Positions 8,653 through 18,060 of a stretch of 64,000 bases of DNA are shown here, in pieces. The stretch is taken from positions 124,001 through 188,000 of the forward strand of contig JBIKJA010000006.1 in assembly GCA_044361315.1 (NCBI GenBank), in the 5' to 3' direction. This DNA comes from Crocinitomix sp044361315. Lineage in GTDB: Bacteria; Bacteroidota; Bacteroidia; Flavobacteriales_D; Crocinitomicaceae. The notes below the pieces were generated by a model that saw nothing but the letters and a program-made list of their open reading frames with translations, was not told where the DNA came from and ran no database searches. A program made the translations under genes and the position numbers. Position 1 is the first letter of the stretch; each line of letters opens with the position of its first letter.

Positions 8653-11025
8653 TTGAAACGAATAAAAAAAATAGGACAACGGATTTGGCGCTTTATTTAT
8701 AAGTATAAGTGCGTCTTGAGCACTACTTTTTTGACGATTTTTATTAGTTGGTTGTTTTGTTTACCACGTGAACTTTTCAAAGATCCCACCAGCACGGTAA
8801 TTGTGGATCGGAATGGGCGTTTATTAGGTGCTTCAATTGCAGATGATGGGCAATGGCGATTTCCCTATAATCCTGCAATACCAGAAAAATTCAAAAAAGC
8901 AATTATGCAATTTGAAGATCGGAATTTTACCTCTCATTGGGGGGTAAGTTTGCGAGGATTGGCCAGAGCGGCTTATCAAAATATTAAAGAAGGAGAAAAA
9001 GTAAGTGGAGGAAGTACGATTACCATGCAATTGATGCGGATGAGTAGGAAAGGTAAATCGCGGAATATATGGCAAAAAGGAATTGAAATATTTTTAGCTA
9101 CGCGAGCTGAGTGGCGCTATACGAAGGATGAGATTTTAGCTTTATATGCATCTAATGTTCCGATGGGGGGAAATGTTGTTGGTTTGGATGCTGCTTCTTG
9201 GCGTTATTTTGGTCGATCGTCTTATCAATTGTCATGGGCAGAGACAGCTACCTTAGCAGTATTGCCCAATGCCCCGTCTTTAATGCATCCAGGCAAAAAT
9301 AGGGATCAACTTTTATCGAAACGCAATCGATTGTTAGATCGATTATATGAAGTGAAAGAAATTGATTCGATGACATGGGTTTTATCAAAATTGGAGGAAT
9401 TGCCTGAAAAACCGCACCCAATTCCACAATTGGCACCTCAATTATTAACAAGGGTCATTCAAGACGGTCATAAAGGTAAATTGGTTAAAACCTCGATTGA
9501 TATTTCCCTTCAAGAACGTACCAATCAAATTGTGCAATTTCATCACGAAAAATTGCGTGAAAATCAAATTTTTAATGCTGCCGTGATGGTCATGGATGTT
9601 AAATCGGGAAAGGTACTAGCCTATACTGGAAATGTGCCAGATCTTGAAATGGAACACGGAAAAGATGTGGACATAATCACTGCCCCTCGAAGTTCGGGAA
9701 GTATTCTTAAACCATTTTTGTACGCCGCCATGTTACAAGATGGTTTGATTACTCCTAAAATGGTGGTTCAAGATATTCCAACGGTGATGTCTGGCTACTC
9801 GCCAAAAAATTATAATTTAAAATACGATGGAATTGTTGCCATTGACGAGGCGCTCTCTCGATCATTAAACGTTCCGATGGTAAGGCTATTAACTAAATTT
9901 GGGGTGGAGAAATTTCATTATTCTTTAAGAAAATTAGGTTTTTCGACCATCAATGAACTGCCTCAACATTACGGCTTGTCCTTAATTTTAGGCGGAGCGG
10001 AAACCAGTTTGTGGGATTTAGTTTCGGCTTATGGAAAAATTGCACGAACATTAAATAATTACCCTGAAATGTATGCGGGAGTCAATAGATCGGCGAGTTA
10101 CTTGAATCAACTAGTGGAGTATCCAATTGAAAAATCGTTATTTAATGCCGCTACCTGTTGGTTTACCTTACAAGCTATGCGTGAGGTAAAACGACCAGAA
10201 GATGACGCAAATTGGGAATTATTTGAAACTTCGCAACAAATTGCGTGGAAAACAGGGACGAGTTTTGGATTTAGGGATGCTTGGGCTGTCGGAACGAATG
10301 CAGATTTTGTGGTGGGTGTTTGGGTTGGAAATGCAGATGGAGAGGGAAGGCCTGGTTTGGTAGGGCTTAAAGCGGCGGCACCAATTTTGTTTGATGTTTT
10401 TTCAGCCTTGCCTCAATCTGAATGGTTTTACGCACCTTTTGATGATATGGTAGAAGCGAGTATTTGTGTTCAGACAGGATACCGAGCAGGCACAGCGTGT
10501 CAACAGACCAAGAATGAATTTATACCGAAACAATCCTTAAATACAACGCCGTGTCAATACCACACCTATATATTTGTCGATAGCAGTGAATCCTATCGCG
10601 TCAATTCTTCTTGTTATGAAATGTCCAAGGCGAAAAGAATAGCTTGGTTCACCTTGCCAGCAGTCGCCGAATATTTTTACAAAAATCATGATCCCAATTA
10701 CAGAAAACCTCCTCCCTTTATGGAAGGTTGTTTGGAAAATCGTGAAAATTCGGACTTGGCGATTATATATCCCAAAACAAATAGCAAACTTTTTATCCCT
10801 ATTAATTTTGAGGAATTAAGCGAAGAGATTTTCTTTGAAGCCACCCATATTTCTGAACGGATGAAACTCTTCTGGCATTTGGATAATCAATTTATAGGTA
10901 CGACTCAAACCATCCATCAAATGAAGTTTGTGCCAAGTGATGGCGAACATGTTTTAACTGTGATTGACGAAAGAGGCAACACTGAAATGGTTAAATTTGA
11001 AGTCACTTTGGGGAAACTGAAGTAG
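8653..11025 (+). CDS. pbpC: Penicillin-binding protein 1C (bifunctional peptidoglycan synthase)
   Basis: Inner-membrane enzyme with a GT51 glycosyltransferase and a transpeptidase. The 790-residue protein has an N-terminal membrane anchor (about residues 20-38). The GT51 motif EDRNFTSHWGVSLRG carries the catalytic Glu at about residue 88, with GGSTITMQL following. The transpeptidase motifs are SILK (Ser near 350), SLN in SRSLNVP, and KTG (near 533, WKTGTSFGFRDAW). A C-terminal BiPBP_C-like domain follows, and the length matches PBP1C. The start is TTG at 8653; no in-frame ATG precedes the GT51 motif. In many genomes pbpC neighbours an alpha-2-macroglobulin gene, which is absent here. Confidence 0.93.
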   Translation: MKRIKKIGQRIWRFIYKYKCVLSTTFLTIFISWLFCLPRELFKDPTSTVIVDRNGRLLGASIADDGQWRFPYNPAIPEKFKKAIMQFEDRNFTSHWGVSLRGLARAAYQNIKEGEKVSGGSTITMQLMRMSRKGKSRNIWQKGIEIFLATRAEWRYTKDEILALYASNVPMGGNVVGLDAASWRYFGRSSYQLSWAETATLAVLPNAPSLMHPGKNRDQLLSKRNRLLDRLYEVKEIDSMTWVLSKLEELPEKPHPIPQLAPQLLTRVIQDGHKGKLVKTSIDISLQERTNQIVQFHHEKLRENQIFNAAVMVMDVKSGKVLAYTGNVPDLEMEHGKDVDIITAPRSSGSILKPFLYAAMLQDGLITPKMVVQDIPTVMSGYSPKNYNLKYDGIVAIDEALSRSLNVPMVRLLTKFGVEKFHYSLRKLGFSTINELPQHYGLSLILGGAETSLWDLVSAYGKIARTLNNYPEMYAGVNRSASYLNQLVEYPIEKSLFNAATCWFTLQAMREVKRPEDDANWELFETSQQIAWKTGTSFGFRDAWAVGTNADFVVGVWVGNADGEGRPGLVGLKAAAPILFDVFSALPQSEWFYAPFDDMVEASICVQTGYRAGTACQQTKNEFIPKQSLNTTPCQYHTYIFVDSSESYRVNSSCYEMSKAKRIAWFTLPAVAEYFYKNHDPNYRKPPPFMEGCLENRENSDLAIIYPKTNSKLFIPINFEELSEEIFFEATHISERMKLFWHLDNQFIGTTQTIHQMKFVPSDGEHVLTVIDERGNTEMVKFEVTLGKLK

Positions 11026-11053
11026 TTTGGGTCTGATTTAAAAGAGGGCTTGC

Positions 11054-11551
11054 CTATGGCTGGTAAATCAAGGCAGATGCATAAGCCTGAATTCCTTCTC
11101 CATTTCCGATGTATCCCATTTTCTCTCCGCGCGTGGCTTTGATGGAAACTTGATCGATTTCTATTTCTAAAAGATCAGCAATGATTTCCTGCATTTTTGT
11201 CACATGAGGATTTACTTTTGGAGCTTCCAAGAGGACGGTACAATCTAAATTACCAATCAAATAACCTTTTGCTTTGACCAAATTAAAAGATTCTTTTAAG
11301 AGTAATCGGCTGTCGGCGCCTTTGTATTTAGGATCGGTATCAGGAAAATGAAACCCAATATCTCGAAGATTTGCAGCCCCTAAAATGGCATCCGAAATGG
11401 CGTGTAACAAAACGTCTGCGTCAGAGTGTCCAAGCGCACCAAATGAAGAATCGAACGTAACTCCTCCGATAATTAATTTTCTGCCTTCCACTAATTGGTG
11501 AATATCGACACCAAAACCAATACGAAATTTAGGTAAACTATTTGCACTCAC
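11054..11551 (-). CDS. ispF: 2-C-methyl-D-erythritol 2,4-cyclodiphosphate synthase
   Basis: Fifth enzyme of the MEP (non-mevalonate) isoprenoid pathway: it cyclises CDP-ME 2-phosphate to MEcPP with release of CMP. The 165-residue protein shows the metal-binding GFGVDIH (Asp and His ligands), GHSDADVLLHAISDAILGAA, FPDTDPKYKGADS and the C-terminal ATRGEKMGYIGNGEGIQA. The start is GTG at 11551, directly after the porV TAA with no gap, so translation may be coupled to porV. It converges on pbpC with a 28-base gap. Other MEP genes are not in the window. Confidence 0.96.
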   Translation of the reverse strand: MSANSLPKFRIGFGVDIHQLVEGRKLIIGGVTFDSSFGALGHSDADVLLHAISDAILGAANLRDIGFHFPDTDPKYKGADSRLLLKESFNLVKAKGYLIGNLDCTVLLEAPKVNPHVTKMQEIIADLLEIEIDQVSIKATRGEKMGYIGNGEGIQAYASALIYQP

Positions 11552-12772
11552 TTATTGAGCAATTTTACCGTTCCCAAACTTAAATTTAAGCGAGAAACGC
11601 ACTGTATTAGCAAGAGGATTTACACGACTTAAAGCGGCGAGGTAAGAAACATCGATTCCAAAAACGCTGTAATAAAGTCCAGCGCCAAACGTAAAATATT
11701 GTCTTGCACCTTTAGCTCTATTTTCGTAAAAGAACCCTCCTCTAACAGCCAATATATTTGAATACCAATATTCTAAACCGCCACCAATATTAATTTCCTT
11801 CAACTCTTCCGTAAACCTGCTACCCTTTTGAACAAGTAAAGTACCATCTTCTTCAATAACTGTATTTCCAGGTGCATCATAAAAAGATTGCAACATACCG
11901 AGGGTGACACCAACATTATTATCTATTCCTGAAATCACCTCTCCATCACCATCTCTTCTTGGCAAAGTTGGAACTAATAATTTATTAAAATCAACGGTTG
12001 TTGTAAGTGAGTTAAATTCATCAAACTTCATGTTTAGCGCCGTCCCTAATCGAAGGTTTGTTGGTAAAAAGTCTCTGTCGGCACCAACGGTATAGGCCAT
12101 TTTATTCCCGATATTAGAAATGCTTGCCCCAAAAGAAAGGGTTGCATCATTGTCGAAAACACGGATATCTTCGTTAAAGTATGAATAAGACAAATCAACT
12201 GCTCCTGCAATTCCCGCTTTAGTAGCAACACTGCCCGCGGACACACCTCCAGTTAAATTAGAATAAACAAATTTACCGTTAAACCCAATTGCATTTCTAT
12301 CTGACAATTTAAAAGAATAACCACCTAAGAGTTCAAATTCATTGGGACTAAAATCACGAATTAAATTTCCTTGCTCGTCCGTAAATGAAATGTTGCCTAA
12401 CGAAAAATAGCGCATTGAACCACCAACCGCGTGTCCATTTTTAAGCTTTGTATATCCACTAATATATGATAAATGAATATCATCCACAAGTTGCTTTAGC
12501 CAAGGTGAATACGAAATCCCAAACTCTGCTTTCTCTTTTGAAAACGCTAATTTCGAGGTATTCCAATGAAACGAATTCGCATCAGGTGATGTAGCTACCC
12601 CTGCGTCACCCATGCCGCTGGCTCTTGAATCAGGCGCGATAACTAAAAAAGGTACAGCAGTGGTAATCGTGTTAAGTTGAATTGGAAATTCTGTTCCATC
12701 TTTAACAACGGATTGCCCGTAAGCGCCAGTAACTAAAAATGCGGATGTAATATATGCAATACTTTTTTTCAT
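11552..12772 (-). CDS. porV: T9SS outer-membrane shuttle protein PorV (LptO)
   Basis: FadL-like outer-membrane beta-barrel that carries T9SS cargo from the SprA translocon to the PorU sortase. The 406-residue product has a signal peptide (MKKSIAYITSAFLVTGAYGQ) followed by the diagnostic PorV N-terminus VPFLVIAPDSRASGMGDAGV and ATSPDANSFHWNTSKLAF. The rest alternates hydrophobic strands and ends in a barrel-type strand (NTVRFSLKFKFGNGKIAQ). It follows porU on the same strand after 227 bases and directly precedes ispF. The porU-porV neighbourhood is conserved in Flavobacteriia, which supports the assignment. Confidence 0.95.
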   Translation of the reverse strand: MKKSIAYITSAFLVTGAYGQSVVKDGTEFPIQLNTITTAVPFLVIAPDSRASGMGDAGVATSPDANSFHWNTSKLAFSKEKAEFGISYSPWLKQLVDDIHLSYISGYTKLKNGHAVGGSMRYFSLGNISFTDEQGNLIRDFSPNEFELLGGYSFKLSDRNAIGFNGKFVYSNLTGGVSAGSVATKAGIAGAVDLSYSYFNEDIRVFDNDATLSFGASISNIGNKMAYTVGADRDFLPTNLRLGTALNMKFDEFNSLTTTVDFNKLLVPTLPRRDGDGEVISGIDNNVGVTLGMLQSFYDAPGNTVIEEDGTLLVQKGSRFTEELKEINIGGGLEYWYSNILAVRGGFFYENRAKGARQYFTFGAGLYYSVFGIDVSYLAALSRVNPLANTVRFSLKFKFGNGKIAQ

Positions 12773-12999
12773 GTAATCGAACTATTTTTAAAATAATTAG
12801 TGGCATTTTGATTCCACTAGCGTCATTTATAAATTATTTAATATATATGCCAACCTTAACTTTTATTGGCTTTAAGTACTAATTTTCGCCTTACAAGTCA
12901 AATGATGGTTTCAAATATACGCATAAATGAATTGTTTATTGTAAAGCTAAAAAAAATTAAGCGAAAATACAAAAAATCAAAAATTAACTAAAGTCATAT

Positions 13000-15900
13000 T
13001 TAAAGGATTACCAATTTTTCAATTTTCTCGGCTTTTTTCCCTTGTTCTGTTTCTATGGACAATCGGTAAATATAAACCCCTCTTGCCAATTTATCTCCAA
13101 ATTCGTCACGTCCATTCCAGTTAATACCTTCACTTCTGAAGCCCATGGTGTTCACTGTTTCATAGATAGTTTTAACTAACTTACCAGATACCGTGAATAT
13201 TTCAACTTTTGCTTGAATTGCATTACAAACTTGGTTATGCTCAAAATAAAAATCAGTATTAGTTGTAAACGGGTTTGGATAATTCAATAGATGGGAAATT
13301 CCAATTTCTTCCTCATTCACTACAACAAAATCGAGAGTTGCCTCGGACGAGTTATTGTTTACATCCCAAACTTTAAAGACAATTTTATGGGGACCAACAG
13401 ATAGATTAGCTAACTCATAGGCAACTTTTCCACTTTGGTAGGTGTCTAAATCAGATTCATAAAAATTATTTAAGACGATTGGATTTGATACATCACCATC
13501 AATAATAATAGTAATATCATGTCCTATCCCATTACCTGTTGTGTTGATCCCGTTCTCATCACGAATGGAAGCCATAAATAATGGGTTACTATCCGTTATT
13601 CCGCCATTTACAAACTTGTCATCATTCATGTACAAAGAAATTTCAGGACCAATTTCATCGTCCAAACCATTTGGATTTACACCGCCCACAACAATGGTTG
13701 TGTCATACCCATAGGTGTCAAAAAAATCACTGTTTGAATAATAACTTATCTTGCCTTTCCCAAACGCATAATCGATGTCCTTAGGGACAACAAATGAGAA
13801 AGTGAATTCGCCATTGGTGACGGTAGACTTTCCTTTATAAATGATGTTAGTTTGGGTATCAAATGCCCTTATTGGGGATGTAACATCTTGCCCCAACGTT
13901 GATCTTGTTTTCCATTTGTCAAATACAGCAGGATAAACAAATCCATTATAATCAGATAATATTGTCCCTTCTGCATTTGCAACATGACCTTTAATTGTTA
14001 TTTTAGTTAGTGCTTTTAAGGTGTCGATGTCAGAAGTAATATCAACCCCATTTACACTGTCTGTAATTATTTGCGGACGCGGTTTCCCCAATTTTAAAGC
14101 AGGGTCACCAAGTAAAGCGAAATTCCGCATATTATTACTTCCTAACGTTAAATTTTTAGTTCTTCTTATGATTTCTCCGAGAGCTAAGGGCTCTCCATCT
14201 AATTCATTAAAAATTTCTGTGTACAAATTTTGGACAAGAATAGTATTTACAAAAATATTTACCAAACGAGTTGTAGTAAGCAAGCCAACTGCTCCTCCAT
14301 AAGGAGTGGTAAGAGTTGTTTCACCGGCAGAAACCCTACCTGGATCATCAAAACGGCTAAACTCACAAGTTGCTGAAATAAAAATCGGCATATTGTTGAC
14401 ATTCGACCAGTTTTGAATCATTGGAATAGATACCACTCTTTCCAATGCCAGTCCAGTTTCACCACCATGTCCAACGTAGTTAAATACCAGCGCTCCTTTG
14501 TTCATGTTTTGATTAATAGCTTCTTCCACATCCGGGTATCGCTGCCCGCCAGAAGTAACGTTTTGTTTGTAGGCGTCCAAATAAATTTTTACTATGTTGA
14601 CCTCTGGGTGATATTTTTCAGTGGTATCGCTTAACGATTCACAATCTGAAACAAATTGCCCGCCATTTTCATCATCTGCCATTAAAACAATTCGATTTCT
14701 CCAGTCACCGAAAGTAGATGCGTATCCATTGTCATCACATTGAACGCCCTCAGCATTACTGTAAAGTGTTGATCCATAATTCATGTAATGTTCGATTTTA
14801 TCGATCACCTGATTAGCCGATTCATTGTCCGAAACCGGCATACGACCAATTCCAATATCCAACATATCAGACGACCCCATTGCTTCTGTATCGTCTAACA
14901 ATCCAAAAAAATCATCCGCTGTATATGAATTCAAAAAGTCGACATCACCAGATTCGATGCTATTATAAGTGGGAATTAAATAATTATTATTAGGGATTCG
15001 ATTAAGCGGATCATACGTTCCATCGCCAAAAAGACACAAATATTTTAAGGTATTACTCGGATCAATAGCGGCACGTTGATAAAACATCTTGGCCATCCAT
15101 CTCACTGCAACAGGATCGGATACCCCTCCTGAAAATTCATTGTACACCTTTTGAATTTCAACAATATGAACGGTCAATCCATTAGCGCGGTGCAAGTTGG
15201 CTAATCGATCAGCAGAAGGTTTTAAAGATTCGTGGGTGATGATTAGATAATCAGCTTGCGGCAGTCCATGTAAATTTTGATTTGAAATTTTACCTAAATA
15301 TGTCCCTGAAATCACTGGATTTTTTACTTGATTTAAGTTAAAACTAACATACGTTCTAAGGCTATCCGCTGTTTGTGTAAACGAATAATTTGTTCCAGCT
15401 AGGCCTCCATTAATTGAACTAACTTTGCATGGATCAGTAACCTCCCAAACGATGGTACCTGCCGAAGCGTTTGAAATTGTATAGCGACATACATTTCCTA
15501 ACCCAACACTTCTCAAATCTCGAATCATTAATTGTTCAAAGCCCATTCGTAACTTTTTGATATAGTTAAATTGCAAAAAGTCAATCCAAGCTTCGCCAGA
15601 TGGAGCATCGCGATAAAATTCAAGACTAACGTTAAAATTTTCCGTTGCAGAAGTAAAACTGACTGTTGACGTTTTATTTTTCGCTACAGTGTAAGATCCT
15701 CCAACAATATCGGAGCTCAAATCATCAACAAGGACACCATTTACCGTAACTTTAAGTCCAGCATCACCAGATTTAACCGCCGATACGTAAGTGGTGGTTA
15801 ACGAAACTGGTTCTGTTACTTCACGATTTTCAGCTCCAAGTGTTAGTGATTCTGTCAAACTTGCTCCTTCAAAATGCTTGCCATACCAGCCATCACCTGA

Positions 15901-16821
15901 TTTTAGCAAGTTATTCTCATTGTTTTCAGAGAATGAAAAGGCATTTGTACTGGTAACTTCGTTTGTGATTGAAAGTGGTGAATTATTAGTCGTTCCAATC
16001 CTTTGAGGTAAATCAGCCGGATCGATATGGATGAAAAAATAAGCCAACGAATCCACCTTGTTTTTACGTGGACTAAAATTACCTGAGTTGGTTATTAGAT
16101 TATCAGGACCTTTAGCATAAAACAAAATATAATCATCAGATTCAAATGACAAATCTACCTCACCAGAAATGAAAATTGAATTTTTATTCAAATCATCAGA
16201 ACGCGGAATCCAATTTTTTTCAGAAAGTTCAGAAGTTTGATTTCCATAAATATTTAAATGTTGAGGATTTAGCGCTTCAACATTAATACCTAAGCTATTT
16301 AAATTGTCATAAGTTAAGCGATATACGCCTTCGGAAGGAACACCAATTTTGTACCAATCACCTGAATTTAATATAGATGTTGAAGCAAAAATAACTTCGC
16401 GATCTTGGCTTGTTGACTTTGGGGTGCCTGAAACGGACACTTTAATTTCCTTAATTATTTGTGTTGCCCCATTAGTTAGGATAATTGGCTGGTAATTGAT
16501 TGTGAGATAATTTTCATTACGAGAAATTCCAAATGAAACGTGAATGTCGGTCTTTTTAGGCAATAAATTGGATGAAATATAACTTGGAAGTACTACGGGA
16601 GTATAAATTATTTCTTCGATTTGATAATTAAAATCATAATTCCCTCTCAAATTAATTTTTTTGGTTGAAGTTGAGAACAACTCCCCCGTTATTTCACTAT
16701 AATCGCAAGGCATACAGCGCTTTTGATCATCATCCCATTTTGTTTGAAAAGTAAATTCAAGGGATTGTGCTGAACTAAATCCACCGATAAAAAGAAGAAA
16801 TACGAAGGTCTTAAATTTCAT
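13000..16821 (-). CDS. porU: T9SS sortase PorU (gingipain-family cysteine peptidase)
   Basis: Cell-surface sortase that removes the C-terminal domain of T9SS cargo and attaches the cargo to anionic LPS. The 1273-residue protein has a signal peptide (MKFKTFVFLLFIGGFSSAQ), a long N-terminal region, then a C25 gingipain-like domain with the catalytic His in VFNYVGHGGETG (about residue 785) and Cys in ISATCEFSRFDDP (about residue 819). The C-terminus has the FlgD/sorting-like block NYPNPFTTNTDFYFE ... GVYIYRLSIE. Both catalytic residues are present, so it should be active. It is upstream of porV and divergent from the porP/sprF homologue. Confidence 0.95.
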   Translation of the reverse strand: MKFKTFVFLLFIGGFSSAQSLEFTFQTKWDDDQKRCMPCDYSEITGELFSTSTKKINLRGNYDFNYQIEEIIYTPVVLPSYISSNLLPKKTDIHVSFGISRNENYLTINYQPIILTNGATQIIKEIKVSVSGTPKSTSQDREVIFASTSILNSGDWYKIGVPSEGVYRLTYDNLNSLGINVEALNPQHLNIYGNQTSELSEKNWIPRSDDLNKNSIFISGEVDLSFESDDYILFYAKGPDNLITNSGNFSPRKNKVDSLAYFFIHIDPADLPQRIGTTNNSPLSITNEVTSTNAFSFSENNENNLLKSGDGWYGKHFEGASLTESLTLGAENREVTEPVSLTTTYVSAVKSGDAGLKVTVNGVLVDDLSSDIVGGSYTVAKNKTSTVSFTSATENFNVSLEFYRDAPSGEAWIDFLQFNYIKKLRMGFEQLMIRDLRSVGLGNVCRYTISNASAGTIVWEVTDPCKVSSINGGLAGTNYSFTQTADSLRTYVSFNLNQVKNPVISGTYLGKISNQNLHGLPQADYLIITHESLKPSADRLANLHRANGLTVHIVEIQKVYNEFSGGVSDPVAVRWMAKMFYQRAAIDPSNTLKYLCLFGDGTYDPLNRIPNNNYLIPTYNSIESGDVDFLNSYTADDFFGLLDDTEAMGSSDMLDIGIGRMPVSDNESANQVIDKIEHYMNYGSTLYSNAEGVQCDDNGYASTFGDWRNRIVLMADDENGGQFVSDCESLSDTTEKYHPEVNIVKIYLDAYKQNVTSGGQRYPDVEEAINQNMNKGALVFNYVGHGGETGLALERVVSIPMIQNWSNVNNMPIFISATCEFSRFDDPGRVSAGETTLTTPYGGAVGLLTTTRLVNIFVNTILVQNLYTEIFNELDGEPLALGEIIRRTKNLTLGSNNMRNFALLGDPALKLGKPRPQIITDSVNGVDITSDIDTLKALTKITIKGHVANAEGTILSDYNGFVYPAVFDKWKTRSTLGQDVTSPIRAFDTQTNIIYKGKSTVTNGEFTFSFVVPKDIDYAFGKGKISYYSNSDFFDTYGYDTTIVVGGVNPNGLDDEIGPEISLYMNDDKFVNGGITDSNPLFMASIRDENGINTTGNGIGHDITIIIDGDVSNPIVLNNFYESDLDTYQSGKVAYELANLSVGPHKIVFKVWDVNNNSSEATLDFVVVNEEEIGISHLLNYPNPFTTNTDFYFEHNQVCNAIQAKVEIFTVSGKLVKTIYETVNTMGFRSEGINWNGRDEFGDKLARGVYIYRLSIETEQGKKAEKIEKLVIL

Positions 16822-17006
16822 TTTTTGACAATATGATATAAATTTGTAAAAAACTGATACTAATTTTGCATTAAAAACGAACTAAATTAGTTATTATTGC
16901 AAATCCTACGAAAGAAAAATAGATTTTGTAACCTTTTTTTCTACAAGTTCGTACGAGAATAAATTGAATTGTAATAAATATTGGGTAACAAAATTCCATA
17001 TTTAAG

Positions 17007-17984
17007 ATGAAAAAAATTATTATTGGGTTTCTTCTATTTGTTGTTAATGCAACAGCGTTTGGACAAGATCCTGAATTTACGCAGTTTTATGCGAATCCGA
17101 TCTATTTGAATCCAGCGATGGCTGGAACTCATGGATGTCCGCGTTTAAACATGAATTACCGAAACCAATGGCCTTCAATTTCTGGAGCATTTGTTACCAA
17201 TAGTGTTTCATATGATCAATTTGTAAATGTTTTACAAGGTGGTTTAGCGCTAATGGTCACAAATGACATGGCTGGCAAAAACACCATTAATTGGTCGACA
17301 GTAAACTTGGCTTATTCTTATCATTTACAAGTAACTAGAAAGTTTACCATGTTATTTGGTGCCCAAGCTACTTGGAATCAAAAGTTTTTGGATTGGAGTA
17401 AGCTAACTTTCGGTGACCAAATTGATCCACGAAGAGGCTTCATTTATCAAACTGGAGATTTACCAAGAGGACAACTTTTAGAAAACGGATGGGGTACACG
17501 TGGATTTTTTGATGTATCTGCGGGATTAGTTGGTTATTCTGAAAATTTCTATTTTGGATTTGCTGCCAAACATTTAAATACGCCACAAGAAACCATGATT
17601 TTAGGAAATTCTAGAATGCCAATGCGTTTTACTGGTCACATGGGAGCGAATATTAAATTTGGAAAAAGTTCACAATTTGCCAATGTTACCTCAATTTCGC
17701 CGAATGTTATCTTTACTTACCAAGATGGCTTTATGCAATTAAACGTTGGTACCTATATTAAATATGGTGCTTTTACAGCCGGAGCATGGTGGAGAGCGCG
17801 AGATGCATTTATTTTATCAATGGGAATTGATGCAGGAGCATTTAGAGTTGGATACAGTTACGATATTACAATATCTCCGTTAACCAATGCTTCAGGAGGT
17901 TCTCACGAACTTTCATTAGGTTTTAACTGGAGTTGTAAAGATAAACCGAAGAAATTTAGAACAATTTCGTGTCCATCTTTTTAA
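17007..17984 (+). CDS. PorP/SprF family T9SS outer-membrane protein
   Basis: Member of the PorP/SprF family, predicted beta-barrels that link the T9SS or adhesin export machinery to the outer membrane. The 325-residue protein has a signal peptide (MKKIIIGFLLFVVNATAFGQ) and the highly diagnostic start DPEFTQFYANPIYLNPAMAGT, then CPRLNMNYRNQWPSISGAF. It ends in barrel-like strands (GSHELSLGFNW). It lies 76 bases upstream of gldJ on the same strand and divergent from porU. Genomes usually hold several paralogues; whether this is the core PorP or an SprF that serves one cargo cannot be told from sequence alone, so no symbol is given. Confidence 0.93.
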   Translation: MKKIIIGFLLFVVNATAFGQDPEFTQFYANPIYLNPAMAGTHGCPRLNMNYRNQWPSISGAFVTNSVSYDQFVNVLQGGLALMVTNDMAGKNTINWSTVNLAYSYHLQVTRKFTMLFGAQATWNQKFLDWSKLTFGDQIDPRRGFIYQTGDLPRGQLLENGWGTRGFFDVSAGLVGYSENFYFGFAAKHLNTPQETMILGNSRMPMRFTGHMGANIKFGKSSQFANVTSISPNVIFTYQDGFMQLNVGTYIKYGAFTAGAWWRARDAFILSMGIDAGAFRVGYSYDITISPLTNASGGSHELSLGFNWSCKDKPKKFRTISCPSF

Positions 17985-18060
17985 AAAAGTGTAACCATTG
18001 TTTTAAAATTGAGTTATAGTAAAAAGTAGTAAAAATAAAATGCGAATTAAATCAAATAAT

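Noticed and set aside
8653..11025. pbpC as part of an alpha-2-macroglobulin defence pair
   Set aside because: No alpha-2-macroglobulin gene is adjacent in the window.
16839..16846. TAAATTTG as a promoter for the PorP/SprF gene
   Set aside because: It is about 160 bases from the ATG and next to the divergent porU start; no second element supports it.
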